From the NCBI RefSeq assembly GCF_019844075.1, contig NZ_CP081964.1, forward strand, positions 3,596,001 to 3,660,000: DNA of 64,000 nucleotides. The letters run 5' to 3'. This document shows positions 24,317-33,044 of the stretch, piece by piece. Position 1 is the first letter of the stretch, and every line of letters begins with the position of its first letter. The DNA comes from Curtobacterium sp. TC1 (GTDB lineage Bacteria > Actinomycetota > Actinomycetes > Actinomycetales > Microbacteriaceae). The position numbers and the translations under genes are program-made. Below the pieces are notes generated by a model. That model saw nothing but the letters and a program-made list of their open reading frames with translations. It was not told the DNA's origin and did not search any database.

Positions 24317-25233
24317 CCCTGCGCGACCCCGGAGAAGTCCGGCGACCCGTCGGGCAGCGCCGGCAGCGGCGTGCCGTCGACGTACCGCGGCCACGCCAGG
24401 GCACGCGACGACGCCGGACGCGGCTCGTACCGGTACCGGTGCCCGCTGACCGGACCGACGGCCGTGGCAGCCGTCGGGGCGTCCGGCACCGGGGTGGCAC
24501 CCCACGTCGCGATGGGCGCCGCGGGCGCGATCGGGGGCGCTGCCGGCTGCGCTTCCGGTGTCGGCCACGAACCGACCGCCGGCGCCGAGGCGGTGCCCCG
24601 CGGGCGGAAGAGCGCGTTGCTGAGCGGCACGACGACCGTTCCGAGCAGGTCGAGGATGACCACCACCCACACGAGTCGCCAGTACCCCCGCGCGTAGTCC
24701 ACGTCGGGTGCGAGCAGCGGGATCGACAGCAGGAGCGCGAGCAGGGCGATGACGCCGACGGTGGCCTTGGCGACGACCTGGAGCGCCGGGGTCGGGTACC
24801 GGCGGTGGATGACGAGCAGCAGGTGCACGTGCAGGAGCGCCACCCGGGCGACGCCGACGAGCCAGATCCAGTGCCAGAACCGCTCGGCGACGAGCCAGAG
24901 GTCGTCCCCACCGGACGGGTTCGTCGGGGCGAGCCAGACCTTGTACAGCCCGGCGACGAGCAGGTACATCGAGGTCACGATGCTGGCGAACGCGAACGTG
25001 CCCGATCGCCGCGACGACACGTCGGCGTCGTACCAGGACAGCAGCGCGAAGACGACGACCACGACGATCGTCAGGAGCAGCTGCACCGCGACCCGTCCGA
25101 AGTCACCGAGCAGCACGGCCACGATCCCGACGAGCCCGGCCGCGACGACGGCGCCGATGATCGTGCGGAAGACGAGCGGTCGCACCTTCGCCCAGCGTCG
25201 GTCGATCGTGCCGTCGGTCCCGTTGTCCGTCAT
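24313..25233 (-). CDS. Multi-pass membrane protein of unknown function
   Basis: A 306-residue protein with about six predicted membrane helices between residues 20 and 215 (for example TIIGAVVAAGLVGIVAVLLG and LLLTIVVVVVFALLSW). A cytoplasmic Ala/Pro-rich tail of about 90 residues ends in YEPRPASSRALAWPRYVDG. No enzyme motif was recognised. GGGGGA precedes the ATG at good spacing. It is alone between the surface protein and the ROK regulator. Confidence 0.75.
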   Translation of the reverse strand: MTDNGTDGTIDRRWAKVRPLVFRTIIGAVVAAGLVGIVAVLLGDFGRVAVQLLLTIVVVVVFALLSWYDADVSSRRSGTFAFASIVTSMYLLVAGLYKVWLAPTNPSGGDDLWLVAERFWHWIWLVGVARVALLHVHLLLVIHRRYPTPALQVVAKATVGVIALLALLLSIPLLAPDVDYARGYWRLVWVVVILDLLGTVVVPLSNALFRPRGTASAPAVGSWPTPEAQPAAPPIAPAAPIATWGATPVPDAPTAATAVGPVSGHRYRYEPRPASSRALAWPRYVDGTPLPALPDGSPDFSGVAQG

Positions 25234-25315
25234 CTGTCCCCCGTCGTTCGCCGCGCACCTGGCGGATCCGTCGGTTCGCAGCGTAGCGGGAGGTGGCGGA
25301 GATCCTCGACCGTGG

Positions 25316-26563
25316 TCAGCGACGGATGAGCAGCCCGCTCGCCCGCGGGGACAACGCTGCGTCGAGCACCAGGCACGCGGCACCCACCGCGGCGACGTCG
25401 GCACCGCGGTCGCTCTCGACCACGTCGACGGGGTGCTTCGGGACGAGCAACGGTGATCCGACGATCGCGGCGCGGGCGGCCGGCAACGCCGCACTCGCGA
25501 TGCGCGACCAGAAGGGTCCGCCGAAGACGACCCGGTCGATGTCGAGCAGGTTCACGATGACGACCGCTGCGTCGCCCATCACGGTGCCGGCCTCGGCGGC
25601 GAGCGCGACGGCGGCCTCGTCCCCGGCGTCGATGGCCTCGGCCAGTTCGTCCCAGGCCCGGTCCACCGCGTCGAGCGATCCCTCGGACCCGGCGGTCAAC
25701 GCCACACCCCGCTCCCGCGCGATCCGCACCAGCCGGTCCGGCGCCACGGCGGCGCCGACCTCGCCCCGGGTGCCGGACCCGTCCGGGGTGCCGGCGAGCG
25801 ACCGCTGGTCGACCATGATGTGCCCGGCGTCCCCGGCGTTCGACCCGACCCCGCGCACGGGTTCGTGGTCGACGACGAGCCCGACGCCGAAGCCGGTGCC
25901 GAAGTACACGAACGCGAAGTTCCGGGCCGAGGACTCCCCCGCCAGGAACATCTCGCCGACCGCTGCGGCCGTGACGTCCTTCTCGAGCAGCACCGGGTGG
26001 CCCGTGGCTTCGGCGAGCGCGTCGCGCAGTGGCACGTCCCGCCACCGGGGCAGGAACGGCGGGTCGACCACGATGCCGGCGTCGACGTCGATGGGGCCGG
26101 GGCTGGCGATCCCGACGCCGAGCACCCCGTCGACGTCCACGCCCGCGTCGGCGATGAGGCCGTCGACGGCGGAGCCGATGGTGCGGACGACCTCGGACGG
26201 GTCGTCAGCGGTCGGGGTCGAGGTGGTGGACGAGGCGACGACGGTACCCGCCAGGTCGAGCAGCACGTAGGTGACCACGGCCGGGTCGACGTGCACGCCG
26301 ACGGCGTAGCGGCTGCCCGGTTCGAGCCGCAGGATGGTGCGCGGCTTGCCCCGACCGGCGACGACGGTGCCGGACTCGACGATCATGCCGGCCTCGATCA
26401 GGAACCGGGTGACGTTCGACACGGTCTGCGCGCTCAGGCCGGTGCGCGAGGCGAGTTCGACGCGGCTCAGGCCGTCCGGCGAGCGTCGGACGGCATCGAG
26501 CACGACCGTGCGGTTGAACCCGCCGATCGACGGGAGGTTCGCTCCACGCCGATGTTCTGCCAT
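25316..26563 (-). CDS. ROK family transcriptional repressor
   Basis: A 415-residue NagC/XylR-like regulator. An N-terminal winged helix (about 15-75, LSRVELASRTGLSAQTVSNV) is followed by a ROK sugar-kinase-like domain (GVHVDPAVVTYVLLDLAG, GVGIASPGPID, FGTGFGVGLVVD, AGDAGHIMVD). The zinc-binding CxCGxxGC motif normally found after the GH(x)D segment is missing: that region reads AGTPDGSGTRGEVGAAV, with no Cys. Ligand sensing may therefore differ from typical ROK repressors. It probably controls sugar genes; the mannoside operon is a candidate. TATGGT lies 6 nt before the ATG. Confidence 0.88.
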   Translation of the reverse strand: MAEHRRGANLPSIGGFNRTVVLDAVRRSPDGLSRVELASRTGLSAQTVSNVTRFLIEAGMIVESGTVVAGRGKPRTILRLEPGSRYAVGVHVDPAVVTYVLLDLAGTVVASSTTSTPTADDPSEVVRTIGSAVDGLIADAGVDVDGVLGVGIASPGPIDVDAGIVVDPPFLPRWRDVPLRDALAEATGHPVLLEKDVTAAAVGEMFLAGESSARNFAFVYFGTGFGVGLVVDHEPVRGVGSNAGDAGHIMVDQRSLAGTPDGSGTRGEVGAAVAPDRLVRIARERGVALTAGSEGSLDAVDRAWDELAEAIDAGDEAAVALAAEAGTVMGDAAVVIVNLLDIDRVVFGGPFWSRIASAALPAARAAIVGSPLLVPKHPVDVVESDRGADVAAVGAACLVLDAALSPRASGLLIRR

Positions 26564-26575
26564 TCCGCGACCATA
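26561..26575 (-). promoter_or_regulatory. Leaderless promoter -10 (TATGGT) of the ROK gene
   Basis: Minus strand: TATGGT (26575-26570), spacer CGCGGA, ATG at 26563. No Shine-Dalgarno. Confidence 0.5.
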
Positions 26576-26582
26576 CCGCGGC

Positions 26583-26637
26583 AACGGTGCGGTCTCGGTC
26601 TCCGGTCCGCGCTGGCCCCCGCACGGGTCGCACCGTT
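26583..26637. promoter_or_regulatory. Spaced inverted repeat between the ROK and GNAT genes
   Basis: AACGGTGCG (26583-26591) and CGCACCGTT (26629-26637) are exact complements 37 bp apart in a divergent intergenic region. Each overlaps or adjoins one -10 region. They could be two operator half-sites or two separate sites for the ROK protein. Confidence 0.4.
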
Positions 26638-26651
26638 ACCCTGGCCGCATG
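26637..26651 (+). promoter_or_regulatory. Leaderless promoter -10 (TACCCT) of the GNAT-ATL operon
   Basis: TACCCT at 26637-26642, spacer GGCCGC, ATG at 26649. Confidence 0.5.
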
Positions 26652-27104
26652 GCCGACCTGCGTCTCGAACCGCTCTCCGCGAAGACCGCTGCCGCGGCGA
26701 ACTCCCTGACGCTCAAGCCGGGTCAGGAACAGTTCGTGCAGCCGACCACCTACGGGGTCGCCGAGTCCGACGTCAAGCCGAGTTCCGCGTGGACCCGGGT
26801 GGTCCTCGACGGCGACGAGGTCCTGGGCCTCATCATCGGTTCGTTCGACGCCGACAATGCGCAGGAAGAGCTGCGCAGCGCCATCTGGCGGGTCAACGTC
26901 GCGGGCTCCGCGCAGGGTCGCGGCGTCGGCCGCTTCGCCGTGCACGGCCTGGCGGACGAGGCACGCAGCCGTGGCCAGGAACGCCTGACGGTCGTCTACG
27001 AGCCCGGTGGCGACGACAGCCCCGAGGCGTTCTTCCGCGCCGTGGGCTTCGAGGTCGTCCGCGAGACCCAGTACGGCGACCACTTCGCGGTCCTGACGCT
27101 GTAG
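26649..27104 (+). CDS. GNAT family N-acetyltransferase
   Basis: A 151-residue acetyltransferase with the GNAT fold. The acetyl-CoA pyrophosphate loop is SAQGRGVGRFAVHGLADEA (about residues 84-102), followed by the C-terminal strand-helix with YEPGGDDSPEAFFRAVGFE. The fold and ending resemble small-molecule acetyltransferases of the PaiA/diamine type, but the acceptor is unknown. The stop codon overlaps the GTG of the next gene (TAGTG), so the two are co-translated. Confidence 0.88.
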   Translation: MADLRLEPLSAKTAAAANSLTLKPGQEQFVQPTTYGVAESDVKPSSAWTRVVLDGDEVLGLIIGSFDADNAQEELRSAIWRVNVAGSAQGRGVGRFAVHGLADEARSRGQERLTVVYEPGGDDSPEAFFRAVGFEVVRETQYGDHFAVLTL

Positions 27105-27490
27105 TGCTGGTCGACGGCGACGTCCCCGCACCCGAGCACGACTTCGGGGCGGCGGTGGCCGAGGTCGTCCGGATGATCCCGCCGGGTCACGTCATGACGT
27201 ACGGCGACGTCGCCGCAGCGCTCGGTTCGCGCGCGTCCCGTGCGGTCGGCAAGGTGATGGCCCACGAGGGTGCGGACCTGCCGTGGTGGCGCGTGGTGCG
27301 CGCGGGTGGGCACCCGCCGCTGCACCACGAGGCCCGGGCGCTGGAACACTACCGCGCGGAGGGCACGCCGCTCGTGCAGGGGACGGCGGCCTGGAGGCTC
27401 GACATGCGCCGTGCGCGCTGGTCGCCGTCCACGGACGGAGACCCCACCGCCGATGCGGACGACCCGGGGTTCCCCCGGGATCCGTTCTGA
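27104..27490 (+). CDS. Alkyltransferase-like protein (ATL, MGMT-fold without active Cys)
   Basis: A 128-residue protein with the DNA-binding domain of O6-alkylguanine alkyltransferases: MIPPGHVMTYGDVAAALG and RAVGKVMA, the recognition helix region. The active-site PCHR is replaced by PWWR (LPWWRVVRAGG), so it cannot accept alkyl groups. ATLs bind O6-alkylguanine lesions and flag them for nucleotide-excision repair. The C-terminal 20 residues are acidic and probably disordered. It is translated from a GTG overlapping the GNAT stop. Confidence 0.88.
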   Translation: MLVDGDVPAPEHDFGAAVAEVVRMIPPGHVMTYGDVAAALGSRASRAVGKVMAHEGADLPWWRVVRAGGHPPLHHEARALEHYRAEGTPLVQGTAAWRLDMRRARWSPSTDGDPTADADDPGFPRDPF

Positions 27491-27509
27491 CGGAGCCCGG
27501 GGGCGAGGG

Positions 27510-28205
27510 TCACTTGTAGGCGTTGACGGCGCCCGCGTCCATCCGCACCGTGCCGTCGGCGTCGATCACCGGTCGCTTCTCCGACCGCGGCTTCGAGTAC
27601 GTCTCGAGCTTCTCGATGCGCACCTGGTCGCCGTTCGTGATCACGCCGGGGACGCACGTGTACACGTTGTCGTTCGCGTCGGCGTCGCGCGCAGCGATCT
27701 CGACGACGTCGCCGGCACCGTTGTCGATCGTCATGCCGACCTGGTAGCGCCGGAACGACCCGGTGCCGTTCGACTGCGCCGAGTAGACGATCGGCACGAT
27801 GCGCGCGATGGCGGGGTTCAAGGTGATCTCGACGACCTCGTCCGCCAGGGTCGTCGTGCCGGTGCCGCGCCGCTGGTCGCCGAGGTGCACCACCGCGCCG
27901 TCCGTGGTCGAAGCCGTGAAGCGCTGGTCGGTCTTGGTGCCGAACTGCGAGACCGTCTCGACGTGGCCGTCCACGTACTGCACCAGCGCGTAGACGTCGT
28001 AGTCGGTGCTGTTCGGCCACGAGATGGTGACCGTGATCTTCGCCGTCTTGGTGAGGCTGATGACCTGCCGCTTCTCGAGGCTGATGCGCCCCTTCGCGAG
28101 TCCCAGGTCGGCAGCCGGTGCCTGGTCGGCCGGCGGCTCCGTCACCGGTGCCGCCGGAGCAGTCTCCGTCGTCGTGGTCGCGTTCTTCTTGCCGAAACCG
28201 AACAT
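27510..28205 (-). CDS. TerD family protein
   Basis: A 231-residue protein. A flexible Thr/Ala/Pro N-terminus (1-40) leads into a TerD/CABP-like beta-sandwich: GRISLEKRQVISLTK, ITVTISWPNSTDYDVYALV, then EITLNPA and YQVGMTIDNGAGDVVEI. TerD proteins bind calcium and are associated with tellurite and stress responses. The canonical DLD calcium motif is represented by DYDVYAL here. No other ter genes are adjacent, so this is a solitary member. Cytoplasmic. Confidence 0.85.
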   Translation of the reverse strand: MFGFGKKNATTTTETAPAAPVTEPPADQAPAADLGLAKGRISLEKRQVISLTKTAKITVTISWPNSTDYDVYALVQYVDGHVETVSQFGTKTDQRFTASTTDGAVVHLGDQRRGTGTTTLADEVVEITLNPAIARIVPIVYSAQSNGTGSFRRYQVGMTIDNGAGDVVEIAARDADANDNVYTCVPGVITNGDQVRIEKLETYSKPRSEKRPVIDADGTVRMDAGAVNAYK

Positions 28206-28270
28206 CTCGTCCCCCTGGTCATCTACTGGTCGTGTACCCGACCATCTTGCCCGACGACAGTGCGGTGCCG

Positions 28271-28696
28271 TCAGGCGTCGAAGCGTGCGCCCTTCGGGCT
28301 GGTCGGGATCAGGCACAGCAGGTACAGGACGAGCGAGCCGATGCCCGGCACGACGTGCAGGAACTGCCAGAAGCCGGACAGGCCGGCGTCGTGCAGCCGT
28401 CGGGCGCCGAGGGCGAGCGAACCGACCAGGGTCGCGAGGCCCCAGAGCACGAAGAGGTAGGACCCGACGGGGTTCTCGAACAGCGCGGTGTCCGGCGTGA
28501 ACGCCTGCGGGGCGAGCTGCAGCACGAGGCCGATCGCGAGCGACGTCAGCCACCACCACCAGAACTCGGCACGCGAGGCCCGACCGGTGAACACGGTGTA
28601 CTTCCGCCAGAACCGCCGGACGGCCTCGGTGAAGGGTGCGCCGTAGAAGGGGTCGCGGAGGGCGACGCCGCCGGGCTGCACGCTGTCGTTGCTCAT
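28271..28696 (-). CDS. DUF805 family membrane protein
   Basis: A 141-residue small membrane protein with the DUF805 layout. An N-terminal amphipathic segment contains FWRKYTVFTGRASRAEFWWW, the family hallmark. Three or four hydrophobic helices follow (LTSLAIGLVLQLA, YLFVLWGLATLVGSLAL, VPGIGSLVLYLLCLI). The conserved GARRLHDAGLSGFWQFL loop is present. Function unknown across the family. A start 12 nt further upstream is also possible. Confidence 0.85.
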   Translation of the reverse strand: MSNDSVQPGGVALRDPFYGAPFTEAVRRFWRKYTVFTGRASRAEFWWWWLTSLAIGLVLQLAPQAFTPDTALFENPVGSYLFVLWGLATLVGSLALGARRLHDAGLSGFWQFLHVVPGIGSLVLYLLCLIPTSPKGARFDA

Positions 28697-28733
28697 GGAG
28701 CAAGCCAACCACGTGGCGCAGCCCGGCCGCGTC

Positions 28734-30638
28734 CTACACGAGCGAGTCGCGCCAGGCCGCGTGCAGCTGGGCGAACCGCCCGGTGCCGGCGATGAGGTCG
28801 GCGGGGGTGCCGTCCTCGACGATCGTGCCGTGCTCCATGACGAGCACGCGGTGGGCGATCGCGACGGTGGACAGGCGGTGCGCGATGATCACCGCGGTCC
28901 GGTCGGCGAGCAGGGTCTCGAGCCCTTCCTGCACGAGCCGCTCCGAGGGGATGTCGAGCGACGCCGTGGCCTCGTCGAGGATGAGCACCTTCGGGTCCGC
29001 GATGAACGCCCGTGCGAACGAGAGCAGCTGTCGCTGCCCCGCCGAGACACGACCGCCGCGCTTGTTCACGTCGGTGTCGTACCCGTCGGGGAGCGCCATG
29101 ATGAACTCGTGCGCCCCGACCGCCTTGGCGGACGCCTCGATCTCGGCGCGGGAGGCCCCCGGCTTGCCGAGCGCGATGTTGTCCGCGACGGTGCCGGAGA
29201 ACAGGTACGCCTCCTGCGTGACCATCACGATCGCGCGGCGCATGTCCTTGGTGTCGAGGTCGCGCAGGTCCACGCCGTCGAGCCGCACCGTGCCCTGCGA
29301 CGGGTCGTAGAAGCGCGCCATGAGCTTGGCGAGCGTCGACTTCCCCGCCCCCGTCGACCCCACCAGGGCGATGGTCTGCCCCGCCGGGATGTGCAGGTCG
29401 AACTCCGGCAGCACGACCTTGCCCGCGTTGTACGCGAACACGACGTCGTCGAAGTCCATCTTCCCCGTGGCGTCGGCCAGCTTCGTCGGCTTCACGGGGT
29501 CCGGCACGCTCGGCCGCTCCTCGAGGACGCCGGAGATCTTCTCCATCGCCGCCGAGGCCGACTGGTACCCGTTGTAGAACATCGCGAGTTCCTGCGCCGG
29601 GTCGAAGAAGCGCTTGGCGTACAGCGCGACCGCGAGCAGCGCGCCGACCTCGAGCGTCCCGCCGACGATCCGGAAGCCGCCGACGATGACGACCGCCGCG
29701 AGTGTCAGGTTGCCGATGAGCACGAGCACCGGGTCGAACGTGCCGAACAGGTTGAACACCTTGGTGTTCGCGACCCGGTAGCTCTCGACGTAGCCGCCGT
29801 ACTCGTCGCGGTTGCGGGACTCCTTGCGGAAGGCCTGCACCGCGCGGATGCCCGTCATCGTCTCGACGAAGTGCACGATCACGCGCGCCGAGGTGGTGCG
29901 GGTGGACCGGAACAGGGTCTGCGAGTTCTTCTGGAACCAGCGGATCAGGAACCAGAGCGGCACGAGCGAGACCGCGAGCACGAGCCCCGAGGTCGGATCG
30001 AGCACCACCAGCGCCACTCCGGTGAACACCATGTAGAGCACACCCTGGATGAGCTGGTTCAGGCCGGAGTCGAGCAGCTCGCGGATCGAGTCGAGGTCGC
30101 TCGTCTGGCGGGAGATGATCCGACCGGACGTGTAGGTCTCGTGGAACTCGAGGGACAGCCGTTGCGTGTGCAGGAACACCCGCTTGCGCAGGTCGAACAG
30201 GATGGCCTGGCTGATCCGCGCTGCGAGCACGGTGTACCAGGCGGTCAGCACCGCACCGAGGACGGCCACGACGACGTACGTCCCGACGACCGCGAACGCG
30301 GGCACCCAGTCGTTCTGGTCGAGCACCGCCGGCAGGGCGTTGTCGATGCCCCACGCGATGAGCGCCGGCCCCGCCACAGTGCCCGCCGTGGAGACCACGA
30401 CGACGATCCCGAGCAGCACCAGTCGGAGCTTCAGCGGGGCCGCGAGTGACCCGAGCAGCGCGAGGGAGCGACGCCGCAGGCGTTTGCTCTCCGCCTTCGT
30501 GAAGTCGTCGCGCTCCTCGCCGCGCACGCCCAGGGTGGTGATCGAGGCGGTGATCGGTGCGGCAGCCTGCGTGCCCGCAGCGTCGTCGGTGACCGGTGCC
30601 GCGCCTCCCAGCCGGTTCTGGTCCGTCTGCTGGCTCAT
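28734..30638 (-). CDS. Heterodimeric ABC exporter, half-transporter with degenerate signature motif
   Basis: A 634-residue half-transporter: cytoplasmic N-terminus (1-55), six membrane helices (about 60-350), then a nucleotide-binding domain (about 385-634). Walker A is GSTGAGKST, Walker B with catalytic Glu is [12 protein letters not shown], and the H-loop is IIAHRLS. The ABC signature is VSAGQRQ instead of LSGGQ. The upstream gene is its partner, with the complementary defect. The ATG overlaps the partner's stop by 4 nt. The pair should form one inactive and one active ATP site, as in TM287/288 or BmrCD, and export drugs, lipids or peptides. Confidence 0.93.
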   Translation of the reverse strand: MSQQTDQNRLGGAAPVTDDAAGTQAAAPITASITTLGVRGEERDDFTKAESKRLRRRSLALLGSLAAPLKLRLVLLGIVVVVSTAGTVAGPALIAWGIDNALPAVLDQNDWVPAFAVVGTYVVVAVLGAVLTAWYTVLAARISQAILFDLRKRVFLHTQRLSLEFHETYTSGRIISRQTSDLDSIRELLDSGLNQLIQGVLYMVFTGVALVVLDPTSGLVLAVSLVPLWFLIRWFQKNSQTLFRSTRTTSARVIVHFVETMTGIRAVQAFRKESRNRDEYGGYVESYRVANTKVFNLFGTFDPVLVLIGNLTLAAVVIVGGFRIVGGTLEVGALLAVALYAKRFFDPAQELAMFYNGYQSASAAMEKISGVLEERPSVPDPVKPTKLADATGKMDFDDVVFAYNAGKVVLPEFDLHIPAGQTIALVGSTGAGKSTLAKLMARFYDPSQGTVRLDGVDLRDLDTKDMRRAIVMVTQEAYLFSGTVADNIALGKPGASRAEIEASAKAVGAHEFIMALPDGYDTDVNKRGGRVSAGQRQLLSFARAFIADPKVLILDEATASLDIPSERLVQEGLETLLADRTAVIIAHRLSTVAIAHRVLVMEHGTIVEDGTPADLIAGTGRFAQLHAAWRDSLV

Positions 30639-32443
30639 GCCATCGCCTCCTGTCGTGCGGTCGCGTCATCGTCGTCGAGTGACGAGATGACGTAGCGGTA
30701 GTGCTCGTTGGTGGCCATCAGCTCCGAGTGGGTGCCGACCGCCGTGATCCTGCCGTTCTCCATGAGCGCGACGCGGTCCGCGAGGGTCACCGTCGACGGA
30801 CGGTGCGCCACGATGAGCGACGTCGTGTCGGCCAGGACGCGGCGCAGGCCGGCCTCGACCCGGGCCTCGGTGTCGACGTCGAGTGCCGACAGCGGGTCGT
30901 CGAGCACCAGCACCGACGGTCGCGCCGCGATCGCACGGGCCAGCGCGAGCCGCTGGCGCTGGCCGCCGGAGAGCGAGAGTCCCTCTTCGCCGACACGGGT
31001 GTCGACGCCGTCCGGCAGGTCGTCCACGAAGGACGCCTGCGCGATGTCGAGGGCCTCGCGCATGAGCGCTTCGGCCTCGTCGCCCTCGACGTCCGGACGG
31101 CCGAGCAGCACGTTCTGCCGCACCGTCGTCGAGAACAGGGTGGCGTCCTCGAAGGCGACGGCGACGTGGCGGCGCAGTTCCTCGCGCGTGAGGTCGCGGA
31201 CGTCGACACCGTCGATCGTCACGGATCCGCCGGTCACGTCGTAGAGCCGCGGCACGAGCGAGAGCAGCGTGGTCTTGCCGCTGCCGGTGAGCCCGACGAG
31301 TGCCATGGTCTCGCCCGGTTCCAGCTGCAGCTCGATCCCGTTGACGAGGTCGGGGTACTGCGGCGCGGAGTCCTGGTACCGGAAGTGCACGCCGTTGAAC
31401 GACAGGGCACCGTGCGGCTCGGCGATGGTCTTCGGGTGCGCCGGATCCGTGATCGTGTTCTCGGAGTCCATCACCTCGAAGAACCGGTCGACCGCCGTGC
31501 GGGTGTCGAACGTCATCGACAGGAAGAAGCCGATCGACTCGATCGGGAACCGCAGGACCGTCGCCGTCGCGAAGAACGCGAACAGCTGCCCGACGGTCAT
31601 CTCGCCCTGCGACGCCAGCCAGATGCCGGCGAGCAGGCACAGCGCGAACGCGACGTCCGGCACGAGCAACAGCCACAGCCAGATGCTCGCGATGGCCTTC
31701 GCCTTCTTGATCTCGGTGCCGCGCAGGGCCTCCGCCTGCTCGCTGAACTCCTCGAGCTTGGCGCCGCCACGACCGAACGCCTTGAGGACGCGGATGCCGT
31801 GCACCGACTGCTCGACACTCGTGGCGAGGTCACCGACCTGGTCCTGGCTGCGGCGCGCGACGACGGAGTAGCGACGCTCGAACAGCAGCCCGTTGATCCA
31901 CAGCGGGATCGACGCGACGAGGAAGATGAGCCCGAGCAGCCACCCGAAGGTGAACAGGACGACGAACCCGACGACGATCGTGACGATGTTGACCACGAGC
32001 AGGACGACACCGAATGCGAGCCACCTGCGGATGAGCGACAGGTCCGACACCGATCGGGAGAGCAGCTGCCCCGACTCCCAGCGGTCGTGGAAGGCGACGG
32101 GCAGGTCCTGCAGCTTCGCGTACAGGGCGTTCCGCATGCTGGTCTCGATGCGGGTCGACGGGCGCATCACCATGCGGCGGCGCGAGGCGATGAAGAACGC
32201 CTCGAGCACACCGAGGGCGAGCACGGCGAGACCGGCGGGCCAGATCTGTGCGGAGTCGCGCGTCGACAGCGGACCGTCGACGAGCCACTGCAGGACGTAG
32301 GGGATGGCGAGCGCCACCAGGGAGGCACCCAACGCCGCGGCCATGCCGGCGATGAGGCGGCCCTGGTAGGGCTTCACGTAGGGGTGGATCCGCGCGATCG
32401 CGCGGAAGGTGGACGGGCGCGCCGTGGTGGGCGACTTGGACAT
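30635..32443 (-). CDS. Heterodimeric ABC exporter, half-transporter with non-catalytic Walker B
   Basis: A 602-residue half-transporter with six helices (about 30-310) and a C-terminal nucleotide-binding domain. Walker A is GLTGSGKTT, the signature is a canonical LSGGQRQR, and the H-loop is VAHRPST. Walker B reads [12 protein letters not shown], so the catalytic Glu is D516. Together with the VSAGQ signature of the second half this gives the asymmetric sites of heterodimeric exporters. The ATG at 32443 is used; an in-frame ATG 15 nt upstream is an alternative. A 577-bp region holding a small open reading frame and a hairpin precedes it. Confidence 0.93.
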   Translation of the reverse strand: MSKSPTTARPSTFRAIARIHPYVKPYQGRLIAGMAAALGASLVALAIPYVLQWLVDGPLSTRDSAQIWPAGLAVLALGVLEAFFIASRRRMVMRPSTRIETSMRNALYAKLQDLPVAFHDRWESGQLLSRSVSDLSLIRRWLAFGVVLLVVNIVTIVVGFVVLFTFGWLLGLIFLVASIPLWINGLLFERRYSVVARRSQDQVGDLATSVEQSVHGIRVLKAFGRGGAKLEEFSEQAEALRGTEIKKAKAIASIWLWLLLVPDVAFALCLLAGIWLASQGEMTVGQLFAFFATATVLRFPIESIGFFLSMTFDTRTAVDRFFEVMDSENTITDPAHPKTIAEPHGALSFNGVHFRYQDSAPQYPDLVNGIELQLEPGETMALVGLTGSGKTTLLSLVPRLYDVTGGSVTIDGVDVRDLTREELRRHVAVAFEDATLFSTTVRQNVLLGRPDVEGDEAEALMREALDIAQASFVDDLPDGVDTRVGEEGLSLSGGQRQRLALARAIAARPSVLVLDDPLSALDVDTEARVEAGLRRVLADTTSLIVAHRPSTVTLADRVALMENGRITAVGTHSELMATNEHYRYVISSLDDDDATARQEAMA

Positions 32444-32712
32444 GCGTTGCGTCCTCATGCGTCTGCCGGGTCCCCGGGTCGCGCTGCGCGGTACCGCCTG
32501 CTGCGTGCGTACTTGCGTGCGGCGGGCGTGCGGTGCGTGCGCGGCCTCGACCTGGAGGCTCGGTGTGGCGTTGCGTGGTGATCATCGGCCGGGCGCGTGG
32601 TCGCGCCTCCGCCGTCACTCGCGTGACGTCGGTCGGGCCGGAGGGCACCGGGAGACACTCGTCCCCCGGGTTCAGGCGGGTGGTTCGCGGACGCTGGTCG
32701 TGCGGCGCCGCG

Positions 32713-32730
32713 AGGCCGTGGGAACGGCCT
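32713..32730 (-). terminator. Hairpin directly after the candidate leader peptide
   Basis: AGGCCGT-4 nt-ACGGCCT forms a perfect 7-bp stem, 2 bp beyond the small gene's stop codon. There is no T-tract. It could serve as an attenuator upstream of the exporter. Confidence 0.4.
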
Positions 32731-32732
32731 GG

Positions 32733-32855
32733 CTAGACGGCGGCCGCGACGCGCGGTCGCGGTGCGATCAGGGATCGCCGTGCGGGAGTGGTCCCCACGA
32801 CGGACACGAGACCTGCGCGGGCGGCCGTCGCCACGGTTCCGGTCATGTTGTCCAT
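32733..32855 (-). CDS. Candidate 40-residue leader peptide upstream of the ABC exporter
   Basis: The frame begins MDNMTGTVATAARAGL and ends RPRVAAAV, with an Arg-rich second half (six Arg, four of them in the last 16 residues). GGAG sits 5 nt before the ATG, an ideal ribosome site, which is the main reason to take it seriously. It is followed at once by a hairpin and, 290 bp later, by the exporter genes on the same strand. A regulatory leader peptide is a reasonable hypothesis. It could also be a chance frame in GC-rich DNA. Confidence 0.4.
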   Translation of the reverse strand: MDNMTGTVATAARAGLVSVVGTTPARRSLIAPRPRVAAAV

Positions 32856-32943
32856 CGTCACTCCAGTCGTCGTCTTCGTCACCGTTGTGTCCGCGGTGCC
32901 ACCGGTCCCGAGGGATCGTCGGCTGCCTGTCGCGGAGCCTTAC

Positions 32944-32973
32944 AGACTATTCACAGTGACTCGCAGCGCGCAA
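32944..32973 (-). promoter_or_regulatory. Candidate promoter for the leader peptide and ABC exporter
   Basis: Minus strand: TTGCGC (32973-32968), an 18-bp spacer and TAGTCT (32949-32944), inside the most AT-rich patch of this intergenic region. It is about 90 bp upstream of the small reading frame. Confidence 0.35.
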
Positions 32974-32996
32974 TAGGGTGCCACGATTTGTTCACG

Positions 32997-33044
32997 TCAG
33001 TGGAAGAACTGGCGCTCGCCTCAGTGGAAGAAGTGGCGCTCGCC
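32997..33044. repeat. 24-bp tandem duplication of the purH 3' end
   Basis: The last 24 bases of purH, stop codon included (33021-33044), are repeated head-to-tail immediately downstream (32997-33020) with a single base change. The second copy would read GERQFFH-stop in the same frame. Confidence 0.9.

Larger units (their letters stand above)
32444..33020. other. 577-bp leader region between purH and the ABC exporter
   Basis: This stretch has no full-size gene. On the minus strand, in transcription order, it holds the purH 3' tandem duplication (32997-33020), an AT-richer patch with a candidate promoter (32944-32973), a 40-codon reading frame (32733-32855), a hairpin 2 bp past its stop (32713-32730), and about 270 bp of unassigned sequence up to the exporter start. 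The arrangement resembles an attenuator leader. Confidence 0.6.

Noticed and set aside
27510..28205. Tellurite resistance island
   Set aside because: Only one TerD protein is present. No terZ, terA, terB or terC genes flank it.
32997..33044. Phage or integron attachment-site reading of the purH 3' duplication
   Set aside because: The two copies abut directly with nothing between them and no integrase gene nearby, so plain tandem duplication is simpler.
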